Shown: positions 1 through 11,186 of the stretch, in pieces
Layout of the letters: every line of letters begins with the position of its first letter
Numbering within the stretch: the stretch's first letter is position 1
NCBI GenBank assembly: GCA_003194525.1
Contig: NBIV01000080.1
Coordinates: 62,001-126,000, forward strand
Length of the DNA: 64,000 nucleotides
Direction: 5' to 3'
Origin: Gracilariopsis chorda
Taxonomy: Eukaryota > Rhodophyta > Florideophyceae > Gracilariales > Gracilariaceae
The notes under the pieces: generated by a model
What the model was told of the DNA's origin: nothing
What the model saw: only the letters and a program-made list of their open reading frames with translations
Database searches by the model: none
Made by a program: the position numbers and the translations under genes

Positions 1-593
1 GTACTTCCCCTGCCGGACCGTTATTCCGTGCTCGCTCCGGTTGATTTCTAGTCCTATGAAGGACTTTGCTTCACCCAAAAGCTTCACTTGGAAAAGCTTT
101 TTCATTTCCTCATTGAAGTCTTCCAGGAGGCTCTTGGAGTCCGACGACATCATGACGTCGTCAACGACTACCAGGATAACATAACCACTGCTAGACTTGT
201 ATATGTACCAGCGGCTGTCTGTTGTGGACTGCCGGAATCGGAGACGGGTCAGTTCCTTGTGAAACAGCGCTCCCCATATATTTCCTGCCTACTTTGCCCC
301 ATAGATTGACTTTTGAAGCAAGCAAACCTTTCCAGGAACATATCCCGATCCCATAGAGTTCTGTGGCTGTTCCATGATTAGAGGTTCGTCCAGGTCCCCG
401 TACAGGTACGCATTGCTAATATCCAGCGTTTCCAGTAGGAGTCCTTGTGCCGCAGCCTTCGCAAGTAGGAGGCGAATGGTTTCCTGCCTTGCAACTGGAG
501 CGTATAGTCCGTCCGGGTCAAAGTCGATGTATGGGCGTTGGAGGTCGCCCCGTGCACCACATCGTGCTTTGGGTAAGATATGGTGAGGTTCTG
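1..593 (-). pseudogene. Copia-1 reverse transcriptase, C-terminal part, cut by the window edge
   Basis: This is the RVT_2-type reverse transcriptase of a Ty1/copia element, read leftward and continuing beyond base 1. Recognisable pieces in order are ARGDLQ, YAPVARQETIRLLLA, a DISNAYLYGDLDEP stretch, KSIYGAK, and then VVVDD near 150-165, which stands where copia elements have YVDD. The frame is broken by a TAG at 289-291 just after KSIYGAK, where the family normally has Q. The upstream part of the same polyprotein continues at 1398-3992 on the other side of an inserted LTR. The element is therefore inactive. The RNase H part must lie to the left of the window. Confidence 0.88.
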
Positions 594-1397
594 TGAAGTG
601 CAACGCCCTCAGGCAGGGATTCTGGGTACTTGAACGCTTTCCCGATATTATCGGTTTTGTAGTGTGTATATGAACTACGCCCCACTATGGTGGATATGGA
701 CACGTGGGACACGGTTTTGGGTCAATTGGCGGTTGGCCACAGTAGTGGATGTTGCCACGAAATGTGGAGTATTTTAGTTAATATTATTTATTATTTTCAC
801 ACCCATTTCTGGGAAGCTAGTACTTAGTGCGACGGCGCACTGCCGTCGCACCAGTAAAACTTCCCCAACAAGGGACCCCAACCTGGGGAATTGGCTCTAG
901 TTGTTGCCGCTTGCGCGCGTACTCTACTCCTCCTTGGAGGGAAACGCCGTAAACCACGGGACATCTAACCCCCTTGCACATCTAAAGGGACCCATCACTG
1001 GGAGTATAATTGTTCCAATTGCATTGGTGTTTCGCCCTGTATAGGGATATTGTTACCGGCATCGCCGTTCGTCCCCGTCGCTCTCGCGACTCACTTCGCC
1101 CTTCTTTTTCTCCTTTGTAGGGTAGCACCTCCCGCTATCCGCGGCCCTCGTGTGCGCATCCGCTCACACACCCCCACTTACGTGGAAACATACCTCTACT
1201 GAGGATCACACCCCGCTCACGCGGATACCGATTCTTCGCCTTCACCTCCCTGCGCGAGTCGCGACAGGTGTCCCTGGTCTTACAAACCGGCTTCGCCGTG
1301 ACACCTCTGGGAGGGCTCTACCCAACTGGGTTCACCTCGTGAGAGGAAGATCCCGAACGTCTTTCGGTGTTTTTCCCCTTTGGGGCATTACACCACA
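594..1397 (+). repeat. Solo LTR of the Gypsy-1 family inserted in Copia-1
   Basis: The 804-bp sequence starts TGAAGTGCAACGCCC and ends CACCACA. It is collinear with the two LTRs of the full element at 10257-11081 and 21013-21837. No internal sequence accompanies it, so it is a solo LTR left by recombination. The bases before it (TTCTG, 589-593) and after it (GTCTG, 1398-1402) share TCTG, the likely target duplication with one mutated base. Removing it brings the two halves of the Copia-1 RT together. Confidence 0.92.
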
Positions 1398-3992
1398 GTC
1401 TGGGCCAAGAATCTTGGCGATGAATGTCTAGAGAAAGGGGAGTGGTCACATTCCTGGTTCTTTATTCACCAGTACCCAAGTCTTCCTATCGACAAGTACG
1501 TTATATTCCCGGTCGACTGCATCCTTCCACAATGGTATTCTCCGCGCTTCATCAAAGTTTCTAGGGATGCTGCCATCATCCCTGAGGTACTCGGAGCGCG
1601 TGTGAGAAACCATGCATAGAGCCAGTGCTGCATCGAAGTGTTCCTCGACAGTTTCTTGTCCGGCCATTTCTGCTTCGGAGCTTCTCCACGACGAGACGTC
1701 GATGAGGTCATGGATCGAAGGAAGCTGTTCCCTGGTGACCTTGAAGTCCCGTGCGCGTATAATGATGACCTTGCGCTCGGTGGGGACATAGATCCTATAA
1801 AGGGTGCGGTGACTCTGCATGCCGACGAAGTGTCCCGGTACTGCACGCGGGAGCAACTTCTTGTTTTTCGCAGTCTCCGGGCGATATATGAAAGCATGCC
1901 CGTGTTGTCCGAACTTGAGTAAGTTCGAGAAGTCCAGCTTCCTACCGAGCCATATGGTGTAAGGCACTTCCATCCCAACTCTGGAGCTGGGTAGGCGATT
2001 GCGCAGATAGTTTGCGTGGGATATCGCCTCTTCCCATAGCTCGGGTGGTAGTTTTGCGGCATGTAGGAATATTCGCGTCATCCTCCACAGATCTTGTATG
2101 ATCTTTTCCGCGGCTCCATTCGATTGATGCGCGTAGGGGGGTGCATACTCTAGGATCAATCTGTTTTCCTTCGAAAACGTTACGAAGTCGTCCGATCGAT
2201 TCTCACCCGCCCCGTCAAGGCGAACGCGAAAGAGCCGCAGTGGGGCTTGTTCATTTTCCGCGCGAGCCTTGTACCATCGGACCGATTCAAAGAATTGCGA
2301 CTTTGAACTTAGGAAGTAAAGTGCGCATGCCCTGCTATTATCGTCGAGCAGGACGTGTAGATGTGTCGAACCCTGTAACGACGGGGAACTTATTGGTCCG
2401 GTTAAGTCCGTATGGGTTAGCTCCAGAGGACGGCGTGCTACTTCGGTTGATTGCGTAAGTGGCGCGCGTTTGGCACCTCCTTCGCTGCATGGAGAGCAGT
2501 GAATGTTTCGGAGTTCATCTGGGGATAGCTTTGTGATGCCCTCGGACCTTTCTATGCTTTGCAGCAGTCGGTCCGACCCTGGGTGGCCTAGCTTGTTGTG
2601 CCAATCTTTTGCTGTGTCCCCGGGTTGGCGCATGGCGGCATGTGCGCGTTCTGGTTGAGCGGGGTTTGGTAGTATATACAATCCGTCCCTTGGTGGGACT
2701 TGGTATACCATTCGACCAGAGAAGCGATCTTTAATTTCGAAGCCGTTTTTGGAGGAGTACATCACATCAATGTAGTCCGAAAGGACTTTGAGTGAAACTA
2801 AGTTAGAGTCGAAGGACGGAGTGTACTTGGCCGGCAGTGCAACGCCGTCGCCAATTGGTAGTAGTATTGTTCCTTTGCCTTTAATGTCATTGTGTTGGTC
2901 ACATGTTCGCACAACTTCGTCGTTGGTTTCGACAAAATCCGTAATGAGGTGCTTGTCGTTTATGAAAACATGAGTAGCACCAGAATCTAGAAATGTCCCA
3001 GTTTCCTTTGCGCTGAGACAACTGGACTGAGCGCGTGCAACGAAACCACGAGCTGTGTGGCTGTTGTTATTGTTGTTGTTGTTGATTTGTTGGCGATTGT
3101 AGTTGTGACCGGAGTTGCATTCCGTCTCCAAGGGGCGATAGTCTCTATCGGAGGACTGATTGTTACCTCTCCGAGAGATGCCACTATTGTTCCCGTTGTT
3201 GTTGTTATTGGACTTGGAACCGTTGTTCTGTCGGCATTCAGAACGAGTGTGTCCAATGCGGCCACATTTCCAGCACTGAACACCCTTCTTATTGTTCCCC
3301 TTTCCGCGGGTCTTCTTGTTCGTTGAAGACTTCTTTGCTGATGGGTACGGGTGCTTCGTGCTTCCTTGGGTCTCGGAGCCTTTTGTCGTTGCATTCGATT
3401 TCCGATGTTTTCGACGGTCCATCTCCGATCGAACAAGTGATACGACTTGATCGTATTCCATGTTGTTCGCATCAGCCAGCAGCGTAATTGCCATTAAAGA
3501 GTCAGGCAACGTACGCAATAGGGTGACTGTGCATTCCCTATCTGAGGTCGGGTCCCCGAGGCGAGCCAATTCGATGAATATCGTTTCCAGTTCCAGCAAG
3601 TGCTTCTGGACATCATCGTTGTCGTTGAACGAAAGGCAGTTCAACTTTTGCCGGAGGTTGAGTCTCGACTGGATGTTGTCCTATTTGAATGTAGACTCCA
3701 GTTTTCTCCATACCTCGAGTGCGGAACATGTTTCCTGTTCCAGCAACTCGGAAACGGCAACGATGGGTTGAGTGCCGAGTTTTTGCACGATGGCAGATCG
3801 TGCTTTCCTGTCCACGTCGTCCCATCTTCTGCGAGCCTGGGCAGTTCCATCATCAAGCCGCGGGACGGTCAGGACAAAGAGTGTGTCCTGCGAATGCATG
3901 AGGTCGCGAACGTAGATACGCCATGTATAATAGTCGGCGTTACCCTTGAGACGAGGAATGCGTTTTGACTCAGGGTCCCTGTCCACTTCCAT
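1398..3992 (-). pseudogene. Copia-1 gag, protease, integrase and start of RT
   Basis: One minus-strand frame encodes the N-terminal half of a Ty1/copia polyprotein from an ATG at 3992. Gag is followed by a CCHC zinc knuckle (CWKCGRIGHTRSEC, about 3235-3280). The aspartic protease site FLDSGATHVF is near 2970-3000. Then come the pre-integrase motif DWHNKLGHPG and an integrase core with HTDLTGPI, LDGAGEN and QSNGAAEK (the E near 2120). The order gag-PR-INT-RT is diagnostic of copia. A TAG at 3681-3683 interrupts gag, and the frame stops near 1446 just before the RT, where a frameshift is needed to continue. Asn-rich runs lie beside the zinc knuckle. The element is inactive but well preserved. 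Confidence 0.9.
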
Positions 3993-4500
3993 TGCGGAGC
4001 TTACTCGACGCTAGAGCGGAGGTTGAAGTCTTCTTAGTTGATCTTCGCCAGTCCCCTACCGGGCGAGGGATCCTTCTACTACTCAGTGAGTAGCCGGGGC
4101 CACTGACACGGGTTTTTCACCGGTCCCCTAGAGGAGAGTCCTCTGGCTCCGGGTTAGACTCTCCCGGTGAGATGTGTTTCCTGCAGCCTACCCTGTTCTG
4201 CACAAACCAAAACAAGGCGCCACAGTGCCTACGGAACGTCCAGGGAAGGTTACTAACAGCAAGATATGCTTTCACCAGTATGTTCCCTCTAGTCCCTTGC
4301 GACAGATTGCGCGGCCTTCAGCTACCCAGGAGCCTACTTCAAAAAATGTGTGAAGATATGGGCGAAGTGTTCCTGGTGCCCAGCGTACTTCTCGTCCACC
4401 CCAATGGCACAGCCACTAGAGCTTTCAATTCGCACAACCGAGGGATTCGCACTAACTTTAATCCTAACCAGGTAGCCAAAGATGTCCCCAGCACCTTACG
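3993..4500 (-). repeat. Copia-1 leader and probable 5' LTR, ends unresolved
   Basis: This stretch is upstream of the Copia-1 gag ATG and should hold the leader, primer-binding site and 5' LTR. On the minus strand a possible LTR end (..GTGTCA) is followed by TGGCCCCGGCTACTC around 4090-4105, which could be a primer-binding site. The matching LTR lies outside the window, so neither LTR edge can be fixed. ORFs here look accidental. Confidence 0.35.
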
Positions 4501-5274
4501 GTGCAGCCTGAGACAGTAGTTGAATATACCGACGGGCCACGGCGCCCAATGTGCGAAGTGTCTTTGTATAGCCCAAGGAGGCACGCCTCTCCAGCGAAAG
4601 GAGCGTATAAGATCGCGGTGCTGATTGTTGGCGAACGGCAGCGCAGCAGCAACAGAAGCGGTAGTAGTGCGGCAGGTGTTGCGGCAAACAGTGTTGCAGA
4701 TGCCGCTCAGATGAGTTGCGGAGACAGCGCCGCAGTACCGGGTGTGGGTTCTTCAACGCCGTGCGGCTGGTGGCGACGCGCAGATGGTGCGCTAGTGTGG
4801 GTGGCCGCGTGCAGAAAGCGCGGCGGGCCGTCTTGTGCCCGGTGGTGCACTGTGGCAGGAAAGGTTGCGGAGGCAGCGTGGGTGTGCGGTGTTCTGGTTT
4901 CGGCTGCAAGACGGAGAGCTGAGGCGCAGAAGCTGTGTAGAGTAAACCACGGAAGCCGCAGGTGAGTGGGTTGCAGCGGCGCCGCGGTTGCAGGAGTGTG
5001 TTGCAGAGGATACGCGGGGCCGCTTGTTGCAGCCGCTGAAGCGTCTGGTCGTAGGTGTCGCAGTGCGCAGTTTGACGTTGAAGGGCGCAGGGCACTTTGT
5101 GCTGCTCAAAGAGGGCGGTTGAGGGGGGGAGGAGAGTCGGCGGAGGAGAAAGAAGGTGCTTCGTCAGAGGGTGCCGCGGTCGGGATGTGACCGCGATGCT
5201 ACCATGACAAGATGGTCCCCCCCCTCTTTTCCGGTCCCCCTCTCCCCACAGTGGCGGGCACCGCCGGCAGAGAG
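4500..5274. other. GC-rich, G-skewed stretch without a convincing gene
   Basis: Both strands are open for long distances (about 200 codons on minus, 155 on plus), but the translations are Arg/Cys/Ala/Pro-rich with no domain, as expected from GC-rich sequence lacking stops. A purine-rich block lies at 5110-5180 and a pyrimidine-rich one at 5215-5260. It resembles the GC-rich stretch before the gene at 62695. It could be a promoter or 5' exon of a gene now interrupted by Helitron-1, but this is only an inference. Confidence 0.3.
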
Positions 5275-5326
5275 CTAGTATTTAATTATCGTCACGGTAC
5301 AGTGAGCTCCGTGGGGAGCTCACTGT
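5275..5326 (-). repeat. Perfect 12-bp hairpin followed by CTAG: candidate 3' end of Helitron-1
   Basis: Arms 5299-5310 and 5315-5326 pair perfectly (ACAGTGAGCTCC with GGAGCTCACTGT, loop GTGG). Read on the minus strand, which is the Helitron-1 orientation, the hairpin is followed 20 bases later by CTAG (5275-5278). This fits the hairpin-plus-CTRR end typical of Helitrons. The base after CTAG is C, not the usual T, so the assignment is tentative. Confidence 0.5.
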
Positions 5327-6602
5327 CAAGCGAGCTCCTGCGCTCCACGCAACCGAAATAAAATCTAATTCTCAGCGATAAGCACTTTATATCGATGGGT
5401 TCATACAAAAATGCTTTCCACCAATTGTAGCCGTGGACAAGGTTCTGCTCCCAAGGTTGTGTAGGAGCATCATGATCTAGACGGCCGCGATTATGGCGGC
5501 TATTGTAGCTGCTTATTGGGCAGCGGTACAAGAGCGCAAGACCTGTGCGTTGTTGAAAACTGACCATTCAATTTGCAAAGCGCGCCAAGTGGCTGTGGCT
5601 TACCCTTATTTGAAGACAAGTTGTTCACATTATCGCTTGCTTGCGCTCTGGAGTGTTTGTAAGAGCGCAACAAGAACAAATTTTTCGAGTGGTACAGGTG
5701 GTAGTTGGGCCAACTTGGAGACACACGCGCCTTCTGGCACGTCGCAGCCCGTCGCAGTTTGTGCGTGGAAGTTCACTCCATGAACTATGCATTACAGTCG
5801 CGTTACTACAAACTTTGCATTGGCAAACAGCCGCCCGGAAATAGAAACGCCATGACGCTGAAGCGGCGTCACGTTGCAGTTGCCTGTTTGTGTAACTTTG
5901 TTTGTTACCGCTGGTTTCCAGCAACAGAAAGTGCGACGTTAACTTGTGCACTGTGCAGTTCCACAACTGCCGCGTGCACAATGCGGAGACGAAGCGATTG
6001 CCAACGCTTGCAGTTGCCACCCTGGTGCATGTCCACGTCTCACTCTTTGCCCGCACTCCTCTGCGGCCCGTACCATAAAAGTTTTTTCGCAATTGATTCA
6101 GCGCGAGGGGCTGGAACACGATGAACGAACGCACCCTAGCGAAGAGCGCGCTCTCACTCGATAAGTCGCGGAGCACGCGCTCACTCGCCACAAGTACACG
6201 CCTATCTCGAGCCGGTTGAGCACCTTTCACCGAGGCCGGCGCTCATCTTGATGCCATAGAACAGCACTTGCGCCCTGGCTTACTGTTCAGCTTTGAGGTT
6301 GCTCTATCCGGACAAAGTGCGCGATGCAAGACGAAGAGTTTTTGCGCAGCACAGTTGTGTAGCTTGTCATTTCTAACGCATGCACCTCGTGCGGGACCGT
6401 TGGTAGCAATGCCAACGGTACAGCTGTACACATTCAATGGCGACTGCAGCCGCTCACCCAAAGAGTAACAAGAAGAAACACATACTTCCAGGAGCCTTTG
6501 TACGACGGTAACCCTTACCCTTGTAGACAAGGAAAAGCGGCCTTCGCGCCGCGGCCGAAAGTTTGCATAAGATATCTGCACAAATTTTGGTTTATGCATA
6601 AA
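5327..6602 (-). other. Non-coding 3' region of Helitron-1 (tentative)
   Basis: This stretch lies between the helicase stop codon and the candidate Helitron end. A 201-codon minus-strand ORF (5625-6230) is rich in Arg, Ser, Thr and Cys, shows no recognisable domain and overlaps open frames on the other strand, so I do not call it a gene. An inverted repeat ACCGTTGG..CCAACGGT lies near 6395-6420. Helitron-2 has only about 145 bases in the equivalent place, so some of this may be another insertion or captured host DNA. Confidence 0.35.
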
Positions 6603-9600
6603 CTAAACTACGTCAAATTTCTGGCGCCCCTCTACAAAGTCTACAGCTTCTTGTAGAACATGGTTTTTGATTCTTACCGACATTGGATGGAAATCGTGCG
6701 CATTGTAGGGCGTATCGTCTTCAATATGAAGCAGTTACACATCATCAGATGTTCGTGCACGTGTAAGTCTAACATAGACCTGCCCCGGCGAGAAAACCAT
6801 TGTTCGAAAGTCAATTATGATTTCCTTCAGGGTTTTTCGTTTCGCTTTATGCAGAGTTGCTGCAAATGCCAATCTGATGGGAACCTGTCGACGTTTGATG
6901 TTGACATGCGGAACCTCAAAGACGAAGTCAATGCAGTGCGGTGAAACGCTTTTCAAATTTCTCGATGTTTATCATTGTCCGAAAGTTGAATCACTCTGCT
7001 CGAAATGCTGGTAACCATAAACATCTTTCTATTCAGTGAATGTCGATGAAGTACAATTCGAATCACCATAACAAGAACACCCAACTTTAGTTTCAAATGA
7101 TGGTGCAGGACTCTAGTTGGAGCGCAGTTATACGTCTTTTCAGATCCAATGATACTATTTTTGTGACTTTTTACACTTGTAGCGATCAATTGGGAACGAA
7201 AGTCTTTGCAGATTTCAAGTCAAACATCTTTCCTTGTAAATACTCCAATGCATTCTGGTTATATTCCTCCACTAATTGATTTGCTGGGGCAACAATCAAT
7301 CGGTTGGGCTTGACATCTTCTTTTTTCCGTCTTCCAAACCGCTTTTACAGAAACTTGTATGCTTCTTGTACCTCTGATGTAGAAATGAGTGGAAGCCTTG
7401 TAGATTCCGGAAACGTCCCACGACCAAGACTGAGCAAACCTTTCGCAAAAACTGCATCATCTTGTTGAAGAAACTGTGGTGTAAGGCGACGAACTTTGAA
7501 TTTTCTGTCCCGAAGCTTGTAAGAGTACCATGTAAGCTCCCGTAGCGGATTCACTGGAATAACACGAATTTTTCCATCCCCTTAGGGTACTGTTCTCTTT
7601 CTTGGAACCACTGGAAGCAGTTGCATATAGTCGCCTGCCATAACTACCACCATGCCCCCATATTCTTTCGTAGAGTTTCTTAAGACCTTCAGTACGGTGT
7701 TCACAATCTCGAGGAGCATTGTCCGGCACATTGAAGCTTCATCAATTACCAACAAAACAGTTTTTGGTATTAGTTATGCTCTCTGTGATCGTGGTCCGTA
7801 CTTGGAAAGTATCAGACGCTCTTTACTTTGCGAATCTTTGTTTTTATCAACTCCCAATCCAAGCAAACTATGCAAAGTTTTTCCGCATCCATATAGTGCA
7901 GCAGCAATAACTTTCATGGCTGTCATCTGCACTAATAAAGCTTCGTGCTTAACAATATCGCTCAGCAAATATAGGAGATAGGTCTTCCCTGTCCCTGCCG
8001 GTCCTTGTAAGATGAGAACGCTTCCGTGTGTATTGCGGCTTTCAGACTCTCCCATTCTCTCTAGGTATTGTATTTCTCTCTTTATGTTGTCAAAAACTTG
8101 CTTCTGGCCTTCTTTCAGATCATCATCTCGCTCTTTTAACCTTCGCCTGGACCTTGAAGAAGAGCTACGACGTAATTCAGCTCGTTCTTCCGCTAGTTGC
8201 AGTTCGTTTTCTCTGAGATGAAGTTGTGATACAGTATGATGAAAGAAGGGAATATTTCTGATAAGCCAATCGCCATGTCTGTCCGAAATCTCAATTATTC
8301 TTCGAATTAGTTCTTCTCTTCTTTGTGCTCTGCTTCCCTCGGCTATATCTTCAGTTAGAGCTCGTTCGTGCTTTTCAATCACAGTTTTAGGATTTACCCA
8401 TTGTTGAAAGGAAGTGACGACCAAGTAACGCAGCTCAGCAGGACTAGAATAGTATCTTACTGCCTCATCAAAAGCCGTTTCGTACTCGTCACCATGGATA
8501 TATAGTCCACGGGCTACTGCCGCTTCTCTATAAGTTGAGTAGGATTCGCTCCCAACATGTTTCGGATCATCAAAGGAGCTGAGTGCAGAGTTAATGAGCA
8601 ATATTTGAAGAGCGAAGAGTTCGGGATTTGCGGGAGAAGCAAATCTAATTCGAGTCACATTCCGATCATTTTCGGATTGCTGCACGACGTACATTCGTGG
8701 ACTTCCTCCATCCTGAATAGAGTCAGACTCTAGTACAGAGCGGGGTAGCTTATCGTATACACGTACAGTCTCGTAGTACGTCATGTAGTTCAATCCATGT
8801 ACCGGGAGGGTCGTTTGAAATATCTTTCCAGCAGGGAAGACTTCAGACGTGTAGGCAGTCTTACGTTTCGAATCAAAACTTGTCGCTTTCCACGGAGATG
8901 TACGTCAAGTTTCTGTACAGTTGGATTGATGCGAACATGCCTGAACTCAAAGAGGTTCTATGCAGCTTCAACCGCGCCCATCACTCTCGTTCTCATGTAC
9001 GACCTGATCTCATTTTGAAGCATGTCGCTCTGTGCACCTGATTGGCTTTCCATTCGACTTGATACAACCAAATCCTGTTCTTTGGCACTCTCGAAATCAT
9101 ACTTCATCAGGCGTGCTACAGCGCTGTTTTGTATAACTGAACACGGTCAGAGACCAAATGGGTAGTTCGTGTGGACCTCGGCTGTAGGGAGCCCCGGTTG
9201 GGCTCGACCTAGAAGGGAAAAAGAGGGCTACCGGTAGGTTCGGTGGCCGCACCAACCACTAAAGGTGCAAGATAGTTGGCTAGTTCTACTTATCAGCATG
9301 GTAGTCGCTAGCTATCGTGACTGACGGACTGCTATTACCTCATAGGATCTTGGAGAACCAAAAAGGTTGACTGTAAAAACCAGTTGGTATCAAAATTATC
9401 CAAGAGGTGCGTACCGGTTACCTTGAAGTGGGAGGAGGCTGGCGCTCACCTTAAGGGTGAGCGAGCTCGACTTTCCGTGGACATGGCACGCTACGTGTGC
9501 CAAGTCTGAGGTACACCCTACTGGTGCACCTCAGTACTGTAGTTAACAGTTAGAACTATTTCTAAAAATTAAAGTTAAATATTAGGACATAACGCCCTGG

Positions 9601-9782
9601 TCCAATCACCCAATTGGCACACCAAATTGGTATCTTGCACACCACTTTGGTACTAAAATTCCCTATATGACACGCTGCCACCTTGGGTTCTTTCAACAGC
9701 CTTGTACTTCATTGTGAGATCTGGATTGTACGGAACCACTTTCAAATATTCTGTCATTCTTCTTCGGTAGGTCACTCGGTTT
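6603..9782 (-). pseudogene. Helitron-1 PIF1-like helicase region (interrupted at 9127-9672)
   Basis: Read leftward from 9782, the fragment begins with the inter-domain motif VVPYNPDL and VERTQGG, then is interrupted by a 546-bp insertion. It continues with LMKYDFESAKEQD, a RYFKRP motif near 8820, Walker A GPAGTGKTYLLYLL near 7970-8010, Walker B VIDEAS near 7735-7755, GDYMQLLPVVP near 7600-7630, APANQLVEEYNQ near 7260-7290, and the C-terminal motifs LTRAR and FSPGQVYV near 6770-6800. It ends at TAG 6603-6605. These are helicase superfamily 1 (PIF1) motifs, used to unwind DNA during rolling-circle transposition. The stretch 6960-7250 is badly frameshifted and many stops are present, so it is a pseudogene. 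Confidence 0.88.
9127..9672. repeat. 546-bp LTR-like insertion in the Helitron-1 ORF, duplication CGCTG
   Basis: The sequence is flanked by CGCTG at 9122-9126 and 9673-9677. Removing it and one CGCTG restores the Helitron frame (..ERTQGGS then AVARLMKYDF), matching the undisturbed order in Helitron-2 (ERTQGGGAVDYLMKYAF). No coding capacity is seen. On the minus strand it starts TGTCATATAGGG. It holds several short hairpins such as CGCTCACC/GGTGAGCG near 9450 and GGCAC/GTGCC near 9488. It is most likely a solo LTR or a non-autonomous element; its family is not identified. Confidence 0.75.
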
Positions 9783-10256
9783 TGTATAGCAATTTCTCAA
9801 GTCAGGTCATCCTCCCAGTGTGTTCGAAGCCTTGCTCTCTTGTGAGGTAGGCCCAGCGACACTGCCCTCCGTACCAGACGGTGTTCGGGTGTAAAACCAA
9901 TGTGGCTTCCGGCTATACCGACGGAGGTGATACCCAGAATCGGGTTACCAGCTATTCAACGTAGTGCACAGGTCCGTTTGAGCGGTGTTCCGGTCCACGG
10001 AGAGTTCAGAAAAGGGAAAGGGAAAAAGGGGAGAAACTGAAAGGGAAGGTACAACCCGGCGGGTCATGCGGAAAGCAGAAAGAGAACTGGTGATGAGGGG
10101 TGTTGCTTGTTCAGCCAGCACGGCAAAAATCGATACTGAGTCAAACGCCTATCTGTTCCCACAATGGAAAGTAGCCAAAACGGAAAAAAAGTGAACACTG
10201 GACAAAACCACGGGGTAAGACAGATCAGCGGTTTTTGGTAGTACCGTGCCGGTGAG
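9783..10256 (-). repeat. Gypsy-2 3' LTR, left piece
   Basis: It matches the left half of the intact LTR at 46765-47709, with many substitutions near the outer end and better matching from about 9809. It begins TGTATAGCAAT next to the GGTTT duplication and stops at GTGAG (10252-10256), the target of Gypsy-1. The rest of this LTR resumes at 21838. Confidence 0.88.
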
Positions 10257-11081
10257 TGAAGTGCAACGCCCTCAGAGAGGGATTCCTTGTACATGATCGT
10301 TTTCCCGATATTATTGGCTGTGTAGTGTGTATATGAACTACGGCTCACAATGGTGGGTATGGACACGTGGGACACGGTTGTGGGTCAATTGGCGGTTGGC
10401 AACAGTAGTGGATGTTGCCACGAAATGTGGAGTATTTTAGTTGATTTTATTTATTATTTTCACACCCATTTCTGGGAAGCTAGTACTTAGTGCGACGGCG
10501 CACCGCTGTCGCACCAGTAAAACTTCCCCAACAAGGGACCCTAACCTGGGGAATTGGCTCTAGTTGTTACCGCTTGCGCGCGTGCTCTACTCCTCCTTGG
10601 AGGGAAGCGCCGTGAACCACGGGACATCTAACCCCCTTGCACATCTAAAGGGACCCATCACTGGGATTCATATTGTTCCAATTGCATTGGTGTTTCGCCC
10701 TGTATAGGGATATTGTTACCGGAATCGCCGTTCGCCCCCGTCGCTCTAGCGACTCACTTCGTCCTCTCTTCCTCCTCTTCGCTCTTCCTTTTTCCCCTTT
10801 TTAGGGTAGCACCTCCCACTATCCGCGGCCCTCGTTTCCGAATCCGCTCACACACCCCCACTTACGTGGAAACCTACCTCTGGCGAGGACGCAATCCCGC
10901 TCTCGCGGATACCGATTCTTGTCCTAAGCCCTCTTGCGCTAGTCGCGAAGGGTGGCCTCGGTCTTACAAACCGGCTCCGCCGTGCCACCCTTAGAGGGGC
11001 TCTACCCAACTGGGTTCACCTCCACGGAGGAAAGATCCCGAACGTCTTTCGGTGTTTCTCCTCTTGGGGCGTTGCACCACA
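10257..11081 (+). repeat. Gypsy-1 5' LTR
   Basis: It is 825 bp, starts TGAAGTGCAACG and ends GCACCACA. A TATA-like TGTATATGAA lies near 10325-10337, at a reasonable place for an LTR promoter. The LTR is crowded with small hairpins, for example CCTCC/GGAGG, CCCT/AGGG and CCCA/TGGG. In one hairpin a substitution relative to the other copies keeps a G-U pair. Confidence 0.95.
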
Positions 11082-11084
11082 AAG

Positions 11085-11106
11085 TGGTCTCCTGACTTAG
11101 AATCGG
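11085..11106 (+). promoter_or_regulatory. Gypsy-1 primer-binding site
   Basis: It starts TGGTCTCCTGACTTAG three bases after the 5' LTR. Its complement ends in CCA and has the spacing of a tRNA acceptor arm followed by a T-arm, as expected for a tRNA primer of minus-strand synthesis. The same motif, with changes, occurs at the equivalent site of Gypsy-2 and probably Gypsy-3. The tRNA is not identified. Confidence 0.75.
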
Positions 11107-11186
11107 TTTTTGTTTTCCCTCTTACGAGGTTTGTTTTCATTCACCGGAAGTTCCGTGATCGTTTCCCATCGTAACGGTATTTTGTC

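Noticed and set aside
4496-5095. Long ORFs on both strands of the GC-rich stretch
   Set aside because: The translations are Arg/Cys/Pro/Ala-rich without domains, and both strands are open, as expected from GC-rich non-coding DNA.
5625-6230. 201-codon minus-strand ORF as a captured gene in Helitron-1
   Set aside because: No domain or homologue in the window, and overlapping open frames on the other strand. Kept only as part of a non-coding stretch.
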